Source: Gammaproteobacteria bacterium
GTDB taxonomy: Bacteria; Pseudomonadota; Gammaproteobacteria; Steroidobacterales; Steroidobacteraceae
Direction of reading: 5' to 3'
Assembly (NCBI GenBank): GCA_027452045.1
Contig: DAIDHH010000031.1
Coordinates: 1 to 64,000 of the forward strand
Length of the DNA: 64,000 bases
A model generated the notes under the pieces. That model had not been told where the DNA came from. It did no database searches and was given only the letters and a program-made list of their open reading frames with translations. Position 1 is the stretch's first letter; every line of letters begins with the position of its first letter. Positions 1-9,753 of the stretch are shown here, one piece after another. Made by a program: the position numbers and the translations under genes.

Positions 1-1
1 G

Positions 2-52
2 GACCCGGCGGATCTGCTGCGCCACATCGATGAGATCGGCGGCCGGCCCTGA
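2..52 (+). CDS. C-terminal fragment of an upstream CDS (...DPADLLRHIDEIGGRP*)
   Basis: Open frame 2 from the window edge to TGA at 50-52; too short for family assignment. Confidence 0.3.
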   Translation, partial: DPADLLRHIDEIGGRP

Positions 53-142
53 GCCGCAGGGCAGCGCGCTGCGGGCCCTCCGCGACATTCGCGGCGCGCT
101 GGCCAGGCAGCGCCCCGTCCTCCTGTCGCGTCGCGCCCTGAC

Positions 143-610
143 CTACGCCCGCTCGATCCGGGCGGCGTAACACCCCGGCTTGGCATAGTGCGCATGGATG
201 TACGCGGTGCGCGGATGACCGAGCAGCCGCTCGATGAGACTCTCCGCCGCCGTTCCCGGCGTGAGGTCGGCCTCACGGAGCATGTCGTGGCGATCGAAGG
301 CCCTCAGGGAGAGCACCCTCGGACCAAACACCCCGGGCAGCTCGTTGACCCGATCGTACCGGCTTTGGCTGCCCTCGAGAACGTACACCGCGTAGCAGGA
401 TCGGTACGGACCCTGCACGGGCAGGTGGGCGAAGTTGACGAGCAATACGCTCTCCCCGGGCTCGGCATCGCGCAGCCCGATCCGATCGGGATATCCGGGC
501 TTCTCATCGACCAGCACGCGCGCCGCGCCATGCCACGCGAGCTCGACATCCGAAAGCCCATAAAACGGCTCGAAGAGCTCTGGGGACAGCCCCGTGATGC
601 GGTAATCCAT
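143..610 (-). CDS. DUF1203 domain-containing protein
   Basis: 155 aa ORF; pattern MDYRITGLSPELFEPFYGLSDVEL...RAFDRHDMLREADL...AYIHAHYAKPGCYAARI matches recalled DUF1203 proteins. Confidence 0.75.
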   Translation of the reverse strand: MDYRITGLSPELFEPFYGLSDVELAWHGAARVLVDEKPGYPDRIGLRDAEPGESVLLVNFAHLPVQGPYRSCYAVYVLEGSQSRYDRVNELPGVFGPRVLSLRAFDRHDMLREADLTPGTAAESLIERLLGHPRTAYIHAHYAKPGCYAARIERA

Positions 611-757
611 GGCACCCTCCTCTTTTGAAACGGGAGGGGCAGCGTACGGTGAACGCCGTGGCGCGACTCGCCGGATCGAGACCTGAACTCGATGTGCGCG
701 CCGGTCCTCAACTCAACCCGTCCCAGCGCCGCGGCGGGCGGCGCCCGGGCAATGCCG

Positions 758-2233
758 CTAGAGATAATCGACCTCCGTCACCATGCCATCCATCATGTGC
801 ACGGCGTTGTGGCAGTGCAGCAGCCAGCGCCCCGGGGGCGAGTCGGCGAGAAAGCGCCACGTGGCCGAGCCCCCCGCGGGCACGAGTGCCGTGTCCTTGG
901 GCAGGGGATAGCGCAGGCGCTGACCGTTGATTCCAACCAGCTCGAACACGTGACCGTGCAGGTGCATGGGATGCGTCATGCCTGTCGAGTTCCTGAAATG
1001 GATGAGCACCCGATCACCACGGCGAACACTGATCTTCGGCGTGTGGGGCCAGACCTTCCCATCGATGCTCCAGTGCGGATCACCTCTCGCGCCGCCCCCG
1101 AGCTCCAACGCCGCACGCACATCGGCCGGACCGAACGGCTCGGGCCCATGGGGCTCGGGCGTACCCTCCCCGGCACGCGCATAGGTCAACATCACCGCAC
1201 CCTCGAGCGAGGCGGCGGGTGACTCGGGCTCGAGGCGCGCCGCATCGGCGGTCCGGATGAGCACCGACTGACGCTCGTCGCGCGTATCGGCCATGAGACT
1301 CTCGAGCAGCCATGCCCCGGGCCGAGTCACCTCGAACCAGGCGTCATAGCGCTCGGCCACCCCGATCCTGAGCGCATCCACCGTGAGCGCGCGTGCGAGC
1401 GGATTACCGTCACTGTGGGTCACGCGCAGTCTGTGGCCCGCGAGGCGCAGATAGTGCGTGAGCGTCGGACTGGCATTGAGGATGCGCAGCCGTACGGTCT
1501 GCCCGACTTTGACGATGATCGGCCGCGTGTGCGGATACGCGGCGCCGCTCACGCAGTGGGCCAGATACCTGACCTCATCGCCCATCGCCATGGTGTGCCT
1601 CGCCGCGCGAGCACCCATACCGGCCATGCCGGCCATGCCAGGCATCGCCCCCACCCCCGGCGGCACGTTCATCGACGCCGTGCTCTTGCCGGCAGCCGCG
1701 GCCCGGAAACTGCGCATGTCGGGCACATCGTGCAGCACGAGAACGACTTCAACGTCCGCGCGCTCCTCGCTCGGGTCTTCGACCACGAATGCTCCGAACA
1801 ATCCGAGCGCGGTCTGCGGCTCGACGTGCGAGTGATACCAGCGAAGGCCCGGCGGACCGGGCCTGAAGGTGTACGTGAACTCGCCCCCATCGGGGATCGG
1901 CGGCTGCGTGACGCCCGGCACCCCGTCCATGTCGTTCGGCAGGATCATGCCGTGCCAATGGATCGTGCTGGGGCTGCCCGTGCGGTTGAGATAGCGGGCC
2001 CTGAGGGTCTGTCCGTGACGCACGCGCAGCAAAGGCCCCGGGAGCTGCCCGTTGTAGGCAAGTCCGAGGAAATCCGCGCCCGTCCTGGCCGGATAGCGAA
2101 ACGGGCGTCCCTCCAGGGTGACTTCGATGACATCCCGCCCGGCCGCCCGCGCCGGCATCGGCGGCAGCAGGCCGAAACTCATCGCCGCGGCGCCGAGCGA
2201 GACGGAATGGTGCAGAAAATCGCGGCGTCGCAT
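758..2233 (-). CDS. Multicopper oxidase (CopA/laccase-like), Tat-exported
   Basis: Twin-Arg N-term MRRRDFLHHSVSLG; copper motifs HWHGMILP, WYHSHVEPQ, HPMHLHGHVFEL, LLHCHNAVHM; Met-rich insert GMAGMAGMGARAARHTMAMGD. Confidence 0.92.
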   Translation of the reverse strand: MRRRDFLHHSVSLGAAAMSFGLLPPMPARAAGRDVIEVTLEGRPFRYPARTGADFLGLAYNGQLPGPLLRVRHGQTLRARYLNRTGSPSTIHWHGMILPNDMDGVPGVTQPPIPDGGEFTYTFRPGPPGLRWYHSHVEPQTALGLFGAFVVEDPSEERADVEVVLVLHDVPDMRSFRAAAAGKSTASMNVPPGVGAMPGMAGMAGMGARAARHTMAMGDEVRYLAHCVSGAAYPHTRPIIVKVGQTVRLRILNASPTLTHYLRLAGHRLRVTHSDGNPLARALTVDALRIGVAERYDAWFEVTRPGAWLLESLMADTRDERQSVLIRTADAARLEPESPAASLEGAVMLTYARAGEGTPEPHGPEPFGPADVRAALELGGGARGDPHWSIDGKVWPHTPKISVRRGDRVLIHFRNSTGMTHPMHLHGHVFELVGINGQRLRYPLPKDTALVPAGGSATWRFLADSPPGRWLLHCHNAVHMMDGMVTEVDYL

Positions 2234-2330
2234 CAGAGGCTCTCCGGTCCCGTGGGTCGAAAGAGCCTAGTCTAGCCCGAGCGGTCCCACCCTCAGGCAC
2301 TCGACGCGCGGGTCGCACTGCGCGGCGCGG

Positions 2331-3833
2331 TTACTCGATGATCTGCGCCCCGCTCAGGCGAGCGTTCTTCAGCTCGCCATGCCAGAGTTCCTGGATCGAC
2401 TCGAGCGAGCGTCCCTTGGTCTCGGGCACGAAGCGCACCACGAACAGCGCCGCGAGAATCGCCCCCGCCCCGTACAGCCAGTACGCGAAACCGTGGTTGA
2501 AGTAGCGATTGAGGTAGGCGCTGCCGTCCAGCATCGGGAAGGTCAGCGACACGATGAAATTCATGATCCACTGCGCCGCGACCGCGATCGACATCGCCTT
2601 GCCCCGGATGGAATTCGGGAAGATCTCGGCCAGCATCACCCACACGACCGGCCCCCAGGAAAACGAGAAGCCGATGATGTAGACCACCACCGCCGCAATG
2701 GCGAGGTAGGACGCGCCGCTCGCCGCAGCGCCTTGCTCGACCGTCGCGCTGACCAGGTGCCGATCGAAGAGGCTCCCGAGCACGATCATCGCCACTGCCA
2801 TGATCAGTGCGCCGGCGACGAGCAGCGGCTTGCGGCCGAGCCGGTCCACGGTGAAGGTCGCCCCCAGCGTAAATGCCGTCATCGTCACACCGACGAAAGT
2901 GGCCGATTCCCAGTACGCCTGGTTGGTCGATGCGCCCATGTTCTCGAACATGTGCGGCGCGTAGTAGAGCACCGCGTTGATGCCGACGACCTGCTGAAAC
3001 ACCGAGAGCAGCACGCCCACGACGAGCACGAGCGCACCGAAGGACAGGAGCGGTCGCGTGTGCTCGATGAGCGTGCCCTTGATCTCCTGCAGCGTCTTCG
3101 CGGCATCGGCGCCGACCAGCCGCTTGAGGAGCGCGAGCGCCTCCGCATCGCGGTCCTTCAGCACCAGAAAGCGCGGCGTCTCGGGCACGATCAGCATGCA
3201 CACGATGAGCAGCGCCGCCGGGATCGCGGCCGAGGCGAGCATGTGACGCCAGGCGGTACTCATCAGGTAGGCGCGGCTGTGGCCCGCCTGGATCAGCCAG
3301 TTGACGAAATAGACGAGGTTGATGCCCACCACGATCGCGATCTGCTGGAACGTCACCAACATTCCGCGTGTGGAGGGCGGCGCCACCTCCGCGATGTACA
3401 TCGGCGCGAGCATCGAGGCCATGCCGATCGCGGTTCCGCCCAATACCCGATAGAAGAGGAAGGCGGGAAGCGCGTGGTAGCCCACCGCGCCAAAGAGGCT
3501 CCAGAAGAACTCCGGATATCCCGCCCCGAGCGAGGAGACGAAAAAGAGGACGCCGGCGATCAGCAGCCCCGCCTTGCGCCCGATCCGCGTGGACAGCGGG
3601 CCGGCGATCGCCGCCCCGATCACGCAGCCGAGCAATGCGATGGCGATCGCGAGCCCGGAGAGAAAATTCGCGCCGCTTTCGGTCAGATGACGCGGCGTGA
3701 CGAAATTGTGCGTGATGGCGCTGGTGACGCCGGAGATCACCGCCGTGTCATATCCGAACAGCAATCCACCCAGGGTCGCGGCGATCGTCAGTGCGATCAC
3801 GAGCCCATGACTGCTCTTGCTCATCGTGTTCAA
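2331..3833 (-). CDS. Sugar porter family MFS transporter (XylE-like; likely pentose/xylose symporter)
   Basis: GYDTAVISG, PMYIAEVAPPSTRG, QQVVGINAVLYYAP, VPETKGRSLE sugar-porter signatures; TTG start preceded by GGGGGG; operator upstream. Confidence 0.92.
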   Translation of the reverse strand: MNTMSKSSHGLVIALTIAATLGGLLFGYDTAVISGVTSAITHNFVTPRHLTESGANFLSGLAIAIALLGCVIGAAIAGPLSTRIGRKAGLLIAGVLFFVSSLGAGYPEFFWSLFGAVGYHALPAFLFYRVLGGTAIGMASMLAPMYIAEVAPPSTRGMLVTFQQIAIVVGINLVYFVNWLIQAGHSRAYLMSTAWRHMLASAAIPAALLIVCMLIVPETPRFLVLKDRDAEALALLKRLVGADAAKTLQEIKGTLIEHTRPLLSFGALVLVVGVLLSVFQQVVGINAVLYYAPHMFENMGASTNQAYWESATFVGVTMTAFTLGATFTVDRLGRKPLLVAGALIMAVAMIVLGSLFDRHLVSATVEQGAAASGASYLAIAAVVVYIIGFSFSWGPVVWVMLAEIFPNSIRGKAMSIAVAAQWIMNFIVSLTFPMLDGSAYLNRYFNHGFAYWLYGAGAILAALFVVRFVPETKGRSLESIQELWHGELKNARLSGAQIIE

Positions 3834-3849
3834 GTCTTGCCCCCCGTCT

Positions 3850-3863
3850 TGGTATCGCTACCA
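3850..3863. promoter_or_regulatory. xyl-box-like operator TGGTATCGCTACCA
   Basis: Perfect 5-bp arms; upstream of sugar porter. Confidence 0.8.
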
Positions 3864-3910
3864 TCCTCCCGGGGGTGGGGTTTGTCAAGCTTGGGCGGCG
3901 GTGACGCGGA

Positions 3911-4978
3911 TCAGTCGGCGGCGCCCTTCGGCCGGGCCGCCGACTCACGCGCGATCAGCTCGTGGGCGACCAGCCGGTGCGGCGCCTCGCCGGCGGCGCC
4001 ACGCTTGCCGCCCCGCACCGCCGTGACCAACATGTCCACGGCCTCTCCGGCCATCTGCGCGATGGGCTGATGGATGGTGCTGAGCCCGGGCCAGATGGTC
4101 GAGGCGATCAGACTGTCATCGAACCCGACCACCGTCAGGTCGTGCGGCACCTCGAGGACGCGCCGATGCGCCTCGGCCATGACGGCCGCGGCCATGTCAT
4201 CGTTGCTCGCGAAGATCGCAGTCGGCGCCGGCTCCGTGGCGAGGAGCTTGCGCGCGGCGTCCAATCCCGAGCGGAAGGTGAAGAACCCCTGCTCGACGCG
4301 CGGCGCAGGCAGGCGGCCGTGCTCCTCCACCGCCGAAACGAATCCGCGCCAGCGTTCCTCGCTCGCGGTCTGATTGGGATGGCCCTTGATGAAGCCGAGG
4401 CGCTCGTGACCGAGCGCGAGCAGATACCGGGTCATCTCTCGCGCCGCCGCGAAGTCATCGATCCGCACGCACATGAGGTCCGCGGGCGGGCGGCCGGCGG
4501 CCACGGCCACGATCTGCATGCGCGCCGCCTGCAGCTCGGCGCGGATGACGGCCGACTCGCACAGCGGCGGCGGCAGCACCACGCCCACCACTCCGCCGGC
4601 AACCAGCCTGCGCACCGCGCGGCGGGAAGCCGCCGGGGTGAGCTCGCACTTCTCCAGCACGAGCTGCACTCCGTGGCGCGTGGCGGCATCGAGCGCCCCG
4701 ACGAGGAACTCGCTCAGGTAGGAGGCGCTCGGGTTGCCGTAGAGCAGACCCATGCGCTCCCCCCGGGCGCTCGCCAGGTTGCGCGCGGCGATGTTCGGCG
4801 AGTAGCCGAGCTGGCGGACCGCCTGCAGCACCGTCTGGCGCGTGGCATCGCTCACATACTGGCTGCCATTGACGACCCGCGACACGGTCATGGGCGACAC
4901 ACCGGCATAGCGGGCGACGTCCTTGATGGTGATGCTTCCGCGGGCCCCGCTTCTGGATTTGCGCGCCGGCTTGTTCAT
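3911..4978 (-). CDS. LacI-family transcriptional regulator (candidate XylR-like master regulator)
   Basis: N-terminal HTH ITIKDVARYAGVSPMTVSRVVNGSQYVSDATR and periplasmic-binding-like effector domain; start chosen at ATG 4978 (MNKPARKS), not the upstream ORF start. Confidence 0.94.
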   Translation of the reverse strand: MNKPARKSRSGARGSITIKDVARYAGVSPMTVSRVVNGSQYVSDATRQTVLQAVRQLGYSPNIAARNLASARGERMGLLYGNPSASYLSEFLVGALDAATRHGVQLVLEKCELTPAASRRAVRRLVAGGVVGVVLPPPLCESAVIRAELQAARMQIVAVAAGRPPADLMCVRIDDFAAAREMTRYLLALGHERLGFIKGHPNQTASEERWRGFVSAVEEHGRLPAPRVEQGFFTFRSGLDAARKLLATEPAPTAIFASNDDMAAAVMAEAHRRVLEVPHDLTVVGFDDSLIASTIWPGLSTIHQPIAQMAGEAVDMLVTAVRGGKRGAAGEAPHRLVAHELIARESAARPKGAAD

Positions 4979-5104
4979 CTGCTTTTTGTGCTTCTCCACG
5001 TTGTGCACCGACAACGCACGATGTTGGACATTATCACATGCCCCGCGCCCGGCGGCACGGCGTTCGCCAACTCGCCGCTGGCTTTTGCTCCCGGGAACGT
5101 CGTA

Positions 5105-5118
5105 TGATACCGCTATCA
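5105..5118. promoter_or_regulatory. xyl-box-like operator TGATACCGCTATCA
   Basis: Perfect 5-bp arms; between divergent LacI regulator and GH3. Confidence 0.8.
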
Positions 5119-5143
5119 TTCCACCGGACTTGCTGCGTCCATC

Positions 5144-7690
5144 ATGAATAGATCAGATCGAGCCCTCCACGCTGACGGGGTCATACGGCGGGCTGCATGG
5201 GCGGGCCTCGCGGCGTTGTGGGCGCTCGGGCCTCGGGCGCTTGCGGGGCACGCGAAGGCGGTGGTGCATCCGGAGCTCTGGCCGAGCGTGCCGGCGGCGC
5301 TCGCGCCCGATCCTGCCCTCGAGCGGCGTCTCGATCGGCTGATGAGCTGCCTCACGCTGCGCCAGAAGGTCGGCCAGCTCATCCAGGCGGACATCAGCGC
5401 CATCCGTCCCTCGGACCTGCGCCGCTACCCGCTCGGCACGATCCTGAACGGCGGCAACTCCAAGCCCGGTGACAAACTGCTGGCCGCGCCCGCCGCCTGG
5501 TTGTCACTCGCCGAGCGCTTCTATCAGGCCTCGCTCCATCCGGATGATGCGCGCTGTGCGGTGCCCGAGATGTGGGGCATGGATGCGGTGCACGGGGCGA
5601 ACGATATTTACGGGGCGACGATCTATCCGCAGAACATCGCCCTCGGGGCGGCGAACGATCCGGGGCTGCTGCGGGCGATCGGGCGCGCCACCGCCGAGGA
5701 GGTGCGTGCGGTGGGGCTCGACTGGACCTTCGGGCCGACGATTGCGGTGGTCTCGGACGATCGCTGGGGCCGCACCTACGAGAGCTACTCGCAGGACCCG
5801 AGGCGGGTGGCCCGCGATGGCCGCTCGCTCGTGCTCGGGCTGCAGGGGGCGCCGGGCACGGCGGGCTTTCTGGATGCCGATCATGTGATTGCCACCCCGA
5901 AGCACTACTTGGGCGATGGGGGGACGCGCGGCGTTGACCAGGGAAACAACCCCGAGAGCGAGACGGTGCTGCGCGAGCGCGATGCGGCCGGCTACCCCGC
6001 GGTGCTCGGGGCTGGGGCGCAGGTGATCATGGCGAGCTTCTCGAGCTGGCAGGGCGAGAAGATGCTCGCCAACCAGGGGCTGCTGACCCAGGTGCTGAAG
6101 AAGCGCTGGCACTTCGATGGGTTCGTGATCGGGGACTGGAACGCCCAGGGGGAGGTGCCGGGGTGCAGCGATGTGAGCTGCCCGCGGGCGCTGAACGCGG
6201 GGCTCGATGTGTTCATGGCCCCCGATGGCTGGAAGCGGCTGTTCGAGAACACCCTCGAGCAGGTGCGCTCGGGGCAGATCCCCAGGAGCCGCCTGGAGGA
6301 TGCGGTGCGGCGGGTGCTGCGGGTGAAGCTGCGTGATCACCTCTTTACCGAGGGCCCTCCGGCCTCGCGTCCCCTCGCCGGGCACTTTGCGCTCCTCGGG
6401 GATGCGGCGCACCGCGCGCTTGCGCGGCGCGCGGTGCGCGAGTCGCTGGTGCTGCTGAAGAACGCGCATCACCTGCTGCCGTTGTCCCCGCACGAGCGGG
6501 TGCTGGTGGCGGGGGTCGGGGCGAACAACATCCCGATGCAGTGCGGGGGCTGGACGCTCTCCTGGCAGGGCACCGGCACCACCAATGCCGACTTCCCGCA
6601 CGGGCAGTCGATCTGGCAGGGGATCGAAGCGGCGGTGAGGGCCGCCGGGGGCACCGCAGAGCTGAGCGTCACGGGCGCCTACACCCACAAGCCCGATGTG
6701 GCGATCGTGGTCTATGGCGAGCACCCGTACGCGGAGTTCGAGGGCGATGTGCCGAACCTCGAGTTCAGCCCCGCGAACGATGCGCCGCTGAAGCTCCTGC
6801 GGCGCCTGCGCGCCGCGCACATCCCGGTGGTCTCGGTGTTTCTCTCCGGCCGCCCGCTGTGGGTCAACCCGGAGTTGAATGCCTCCACCGCCTTCGTGGC
6901 CGCCTGGCTCCCGGGCTCCGAGGGCGAGGGGGTGGCGGATGTGCTGTTTCGCGCCCCGAACGGGGCCATCCGCTATGACTTCCACGGCACGCTGCCCTTT
7001 GCCTGGCCGCGCACGCCCCTGCAGTTCGGCCTCGACTCCCCGGGCACGCCGCTGTTCCCCGTCGGCTACGGGCTCACCGATGCCCGCAACGGCGCTCTGG
7101 CGCGCTTGAGCGAGCGCACCGGGCTCCCCCCGATGCCCAGCGTCGATCCGAACCTGTACTTCACCGCCGGCAAGCCCGGCCCGGGCTGGCATTGGGCGGT
7201 GGCCGAGGATGCCGCCGCACAGCCCCTGGCACGCGGCATCGGCCACACCCCGCTCGGGCGCCTCACCCTTCGCCCCGTCGACAAGGCGCGCCAGGAGGAC
7301 GCCCGCGAGCTCTCCTGGTCGGGCGCGGGCGCGGCCACCGCCGAGCTCACCGGCCCCACGCCCATCGACCTCACGCGTCAGGCCAATGGCCAGATGGCTC
7401 TCGCCTTCGACTATCGCGTCGATGAGGCTCCCACCGCCGCCGTCACCCTCGCCATGGGCTGCGGAGCCGGCTGCACCGGCGCGCTGCCGATCACCCGGGT
7501 GCTGCGCCATGCGCCCCGCGGCCAGTGGCGCCATCTCGCGATCCCGCTGCAGTGCTTCGCGAAGGCCGGCGCGCAACTGAAGCACATCATCACACCGTTC
7601 GCCCTCTCGGGCACGGGACGGCTCGCGGTGAGCCTCGCCAACATCCGGCTGGACTCCCAGACCGCCCGGGCGCCTTCCTGTCCCGACTAG
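5144..7690 (+). CDS. Glycoside hydrolase family 3 exo-beta-glucosidase/xylosidase, secreted, with extra C-terminal domain
   Basis: GH3 motifs PEMWGMDAVHGANDIYGATIYPQNIALG, ATPKHYLGDGGT, FVIGDWNAQGEV; 848 aa. Confidence 0.93.
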   Translation: MNRSDRALHADGVIRRAAWAGLAALWALGPRALAGHAKAVVHPELWPSVPAALAPDPALERRLDRLMSCLTLRQKVGQLIQADISAIRPSDLRRYPLGTILNGGNSKPGDKLLAAPAAWLSLAERFYQASLHPDDARCAVPEMWGMDAVHGANDIYGATIYPQNIALGAANDPGLLRAIGRATAEEVRAVGLDWTFGPTIAVVSDDRWGRTYESYSQDPRRVARDGRSLVLGLQGAPGTAGFLDADHVIATPKHYLGDGGTRGVDQGNNPESETVLRERDAAGYPAVLGAGAQVIMASFSSWQGEKMLANQGLLTQVLKKRWHFDGFVIGDWNAQGEVPGCSDVSCPRALNAGLDVFMAPDGWKRLFENTLEQVRSGQIPRSRLEDAVRRVLRVKLRDHLFTEGPPASRPLAGHFALLGDAAHRALARRAVRESLVLLKNAHHLLPLSPHERVLVAGVGANNIPMQCGGWTLSWQGTGTTNADFPHGQSIWQGIEAAVRAAGGTAELSVTGAYTHKPDVAIVVYGEHPYAEFEGDVPNLEFSPANDAPLKLLRRLRAAHIPVVSVFLSGRPLWVNPELNASTAFVAAWLPGSEGEGVADVLFRAPNGAIRYDFHGTLPFAWPRTPLQFGLDSPGTPLFPVGYGLTDARNGALARLSERTGLPPMPSVDPNLYFTAGKPGPGWHWAVAEDAAAQPLARGIGHTPLGRLTLRPVDKARQEDARELSWSGAGAATAELTGPTPIDLTRQANGQMALAFDYRVDEAPTAAVTLAMGCGAGCTGALPITRVLRHAPRGQWRHLAIPLQCFAKAGAQLKHIITPFALSGTGRLAVSLANIRLDSQTARAPSCPD

Positions 7691-7763
7691 CGGACGGCGC
7701 CGGCGCGGGGGCGGGCAGACCTCAAGGGGCGAGGTTTCCCCGCCCCGCGCTACACTGCGCACC

Positions 7764-8636
7764 GTGATGAAACAGCCCTCTCTCACCCGCACCCTGCCCT
7801 CGGGCCGCAAGGTGCAGCTCCAGGGCCTGCCGCGGCGGCGCTGGCGGGATCTGTATCACGTGTTCATGACCACGAGCTGGCCGAGACTCTTTGCCCGCTT
7901 CGCCGCCTTCTTCGTGCTGAGCAATCTGCTGTTCGCCCTGGCCTACTCGCTGCAGCCGAACGGCATCACCCATCTCGATCCACCGGGGTTCTGGGGCCGG
8001 TTCTTCTTCAGCGTCGAGACCCTCGCCACCGTCGGCTATGGCGACATGCACCCGCGGACGGTGTACACGCACATCGTTGCCTCACTGGAGATCTTCACCG
8101 GCATGATGAGCCTCGGTGTGATCGCGGGCATGATGTTCGCGCGCTTCTCCAGGCCCACCGCCCGGTTCCTGTTCGCCCGGCACGCGGTCATCCGGCCCCT
8201 CGATGGCAAGCTCACGTTGGTTTTGCGCGCCGCCAACGAGCGGCAGAACGTGGTCATGGAAGCCCGCGCGCAGCTGCGTCTGATCCGCGATGAGCGAACC
8301 GTCGAAGGCCACCACCTGCGCCGGATCCACGATCTGCGCCTGCGCCGCAGCGAGCAACCCATTTTTCTGTTCGGCTGGACGCTGATGCACACCATCGATG
8401 AGACGAGTCCCCTCGCCGGTGTCTCGGCCGAATCGCTCGAGGCCTCGGACGCCTTGCTGCTGCTCACCTTGAGCGGCGTCGACGAAGCCACCAAGCAGAC
8501 GCTGATCGCGCAACAGGAGTACCCGATGTCGATGCTGCGCTGGCAGCATAAGTTCGCCGACATCCTGACGCCGGGCGAGGACGGCATCGACCGGTTCGAT
8601 TACACGAAGTTTCACGACGTCGAGCCGCTCGGCTGA
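7764..8636 (+). CDS. Inward-rectifier potassium channel (KirBac-type)
   Basis: Two-TM pore with selectivity filter TVGYGDMHP, followed by IRK-type cytoplasmic domain (LTLVLRAANERQNVVMEARAQLRL...WTLMHTIDETSPL). Confidence 0.9.
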   Translation: MMKQPSLTRTLPSGRKVQLQGLPRRRWRDLYHVFMTTSWPRLFARFAAFFVLSNLLFALAYSLQPNGITHLDPPGFWGRFFFSVETLATVGYGDMHPRTVYTHIVASLEIFTGMMSLGVIAGMMFARFSRPTARFLFARHAVIRPLDGKLTLVLRAANERQNVVMEARAQLRLIRDERTVEGHHLRRIHDLRLRRSEQPIFLFGWTLMHTIDETSPLAGVSAESLEASDALLLLTLSGVDEATKQTLIAQQEYPMSMLRWQHKFADILTPGEDGIDRFDYTKFHDVEPLG

Positions 8637-9598
8637 GCGGGCAGTGGCGGAAACGCCAGCCCTTCGCGTGGAGCGGAGCCGCGCTGTCCGACGATGACCG
8701 CGGCAACCTGGTTCGCGTAGGCGGCAGCCTCGGCGCGTGCGCACCCTCCGATCCGCGCGGCCAGATAGCCCGCGAGATGTGAATCTCCGGCACCGGCCGT
8801 ATCGAGCGCGCGCACCGGCAGCGTGGGAACGTGCTGCCAGCGATTCGCCGCGCCCACCCAACATCCCGCCGCACCCCCCCGGATCACACACTCGCCCCGG
8901 TGAGCACCGAGGCGGCGCGCGATCGCCGCCTCGTCCGCGCAGCCCCAGAGGGCCTTCTCGTCCTCGGTCCCCGTTGCGATCACCTCAGCGAGCGCCTCGA
9001 GCGTGCCGATGCGCTCCCGGGCAAGGCTCTCGCTCTGCCAGAGACGCGCGCGGTAGTTGACGTCGAATACGATGCGGCATCGGAGGCGATGCCGCTCGAT
9101 CCATTGGCACAGATGCCGAAAGCTCGCCGCCGAGCACAGTGCGAGCGTGATCCCGGTCACCAGCAGAACATCCGGATCCCCCAGCAGCATCTCGAGCTGG
9201 CGCGGGTCGGGCGAGCGCAGGAACTCGCTCGCCGCCGATGCCGAGCGCCAGTACGAGAACCCGGGCCGGTGCCGCGGATCGAGCGGCAGTCCGTAAAGGC
9301 CCGGCTCGCCCGCGAGCGGCGGCTCGCCAAGGTTGATGCCCTCACGCCGCAGCCGCTCCCTCAGCCACTCGGAGTAGCCACTGTCCCCGAGGGCGCTCAC
9401 GAGCGAGAGCTGCGGACCGCCCGCCCCGAGTATCCGGGCGAGACACACCAGGCAGTTCGCGACGTCGCCGCCGAATGCCAGACGGATCTCGTCTTCGGCC
9501 GGCTGCAGCTCGAGCAGCGGCTCCCCGAGCGCGGCGATCCGGCCAACCCTCATCCAGCGTGCTGTCTCGCTATCGGCATCGGCGTGCATGGCGGGCAT
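8612..9598 (-). CDS. PfkB-family carbohydrate kinase (likely 2-keto-3-deoxygluconate kinase by context)
   Basis: LDTAGAGDSHLAGYLAARIGG PfkB signature 2; divergent from GH67; ManD and ExuT-like genes nearby. Confidence 0.85.
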   Translation of the reverse strand: MPAMHADADSETARWMRVGRIAALGEPLLELQPAEDEIRLAFGGDVANCLVCLARILGAGGPQLSLVSALGDSGYSEWLRERLRREGINLGEPPLAGEPGLYGLPLDPRHRPGFSYWRSASAASEFLRSPDPRQLEMLLGDPDVLLVTGITLALCSAASFRHLCQWIERHRLRCRIVFDVNYRARLWQSESLARERIGTLEALAEVIATGTEDEKALWGCADEAAIARRLGAHRGECVIRGGAAGCWVGAANRWQHVPTLPVRALDTAGAGDSHLAGYLAARIGGCARAEAAAYANQVAAVIVGQRGSAPREGLAFPPLPAQPSGSTS

Positions 9599-9706
9599 CC
9601 TCTGGCATTGCGGCCCTGCGGTTCAACTCGTTCACACTCGCGCCTCGCAACGGCGCCGCAGGGTCCGCATCGGCCCGCTGCGCGCCGCTCATTGTGATCA
9701 CTCTCG

Positions 9707-9720
9707 TGGTAACGCTATCA
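9707..9720. promoter_or_regulatory. xyl-box-like operator TGGTAACGCTATCA
   Basis: Between divergent PfkB kinase and GH67. Confidence 0.78.
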
Positions 9721-9753
9721 TGCCGCAGCCACGCAGCAGCGCAAGGGGGCGTC

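Noticed and set aside
2379-4070. 563-aa plus-strand ORF antisense to the sugar porter and LacI gene
   Set aside because: Low-complexity Arg/His/Glu-rich translation typical of antisense frames in high-GC DNA; the opposite strand has clear family motifs
5020-5045. Possible autoregulatory operator around TGATAATGTCCAAC upstream of the LacI gene
   Set aside because: Only half-site similarity; more likely a -10-like element, and the 5105 site already serves the divergent region
5504-7810. 768-aa minus-strand ORF over GH3
   Set aside because: Antisense to a convincing GH3; no recognisable motifs
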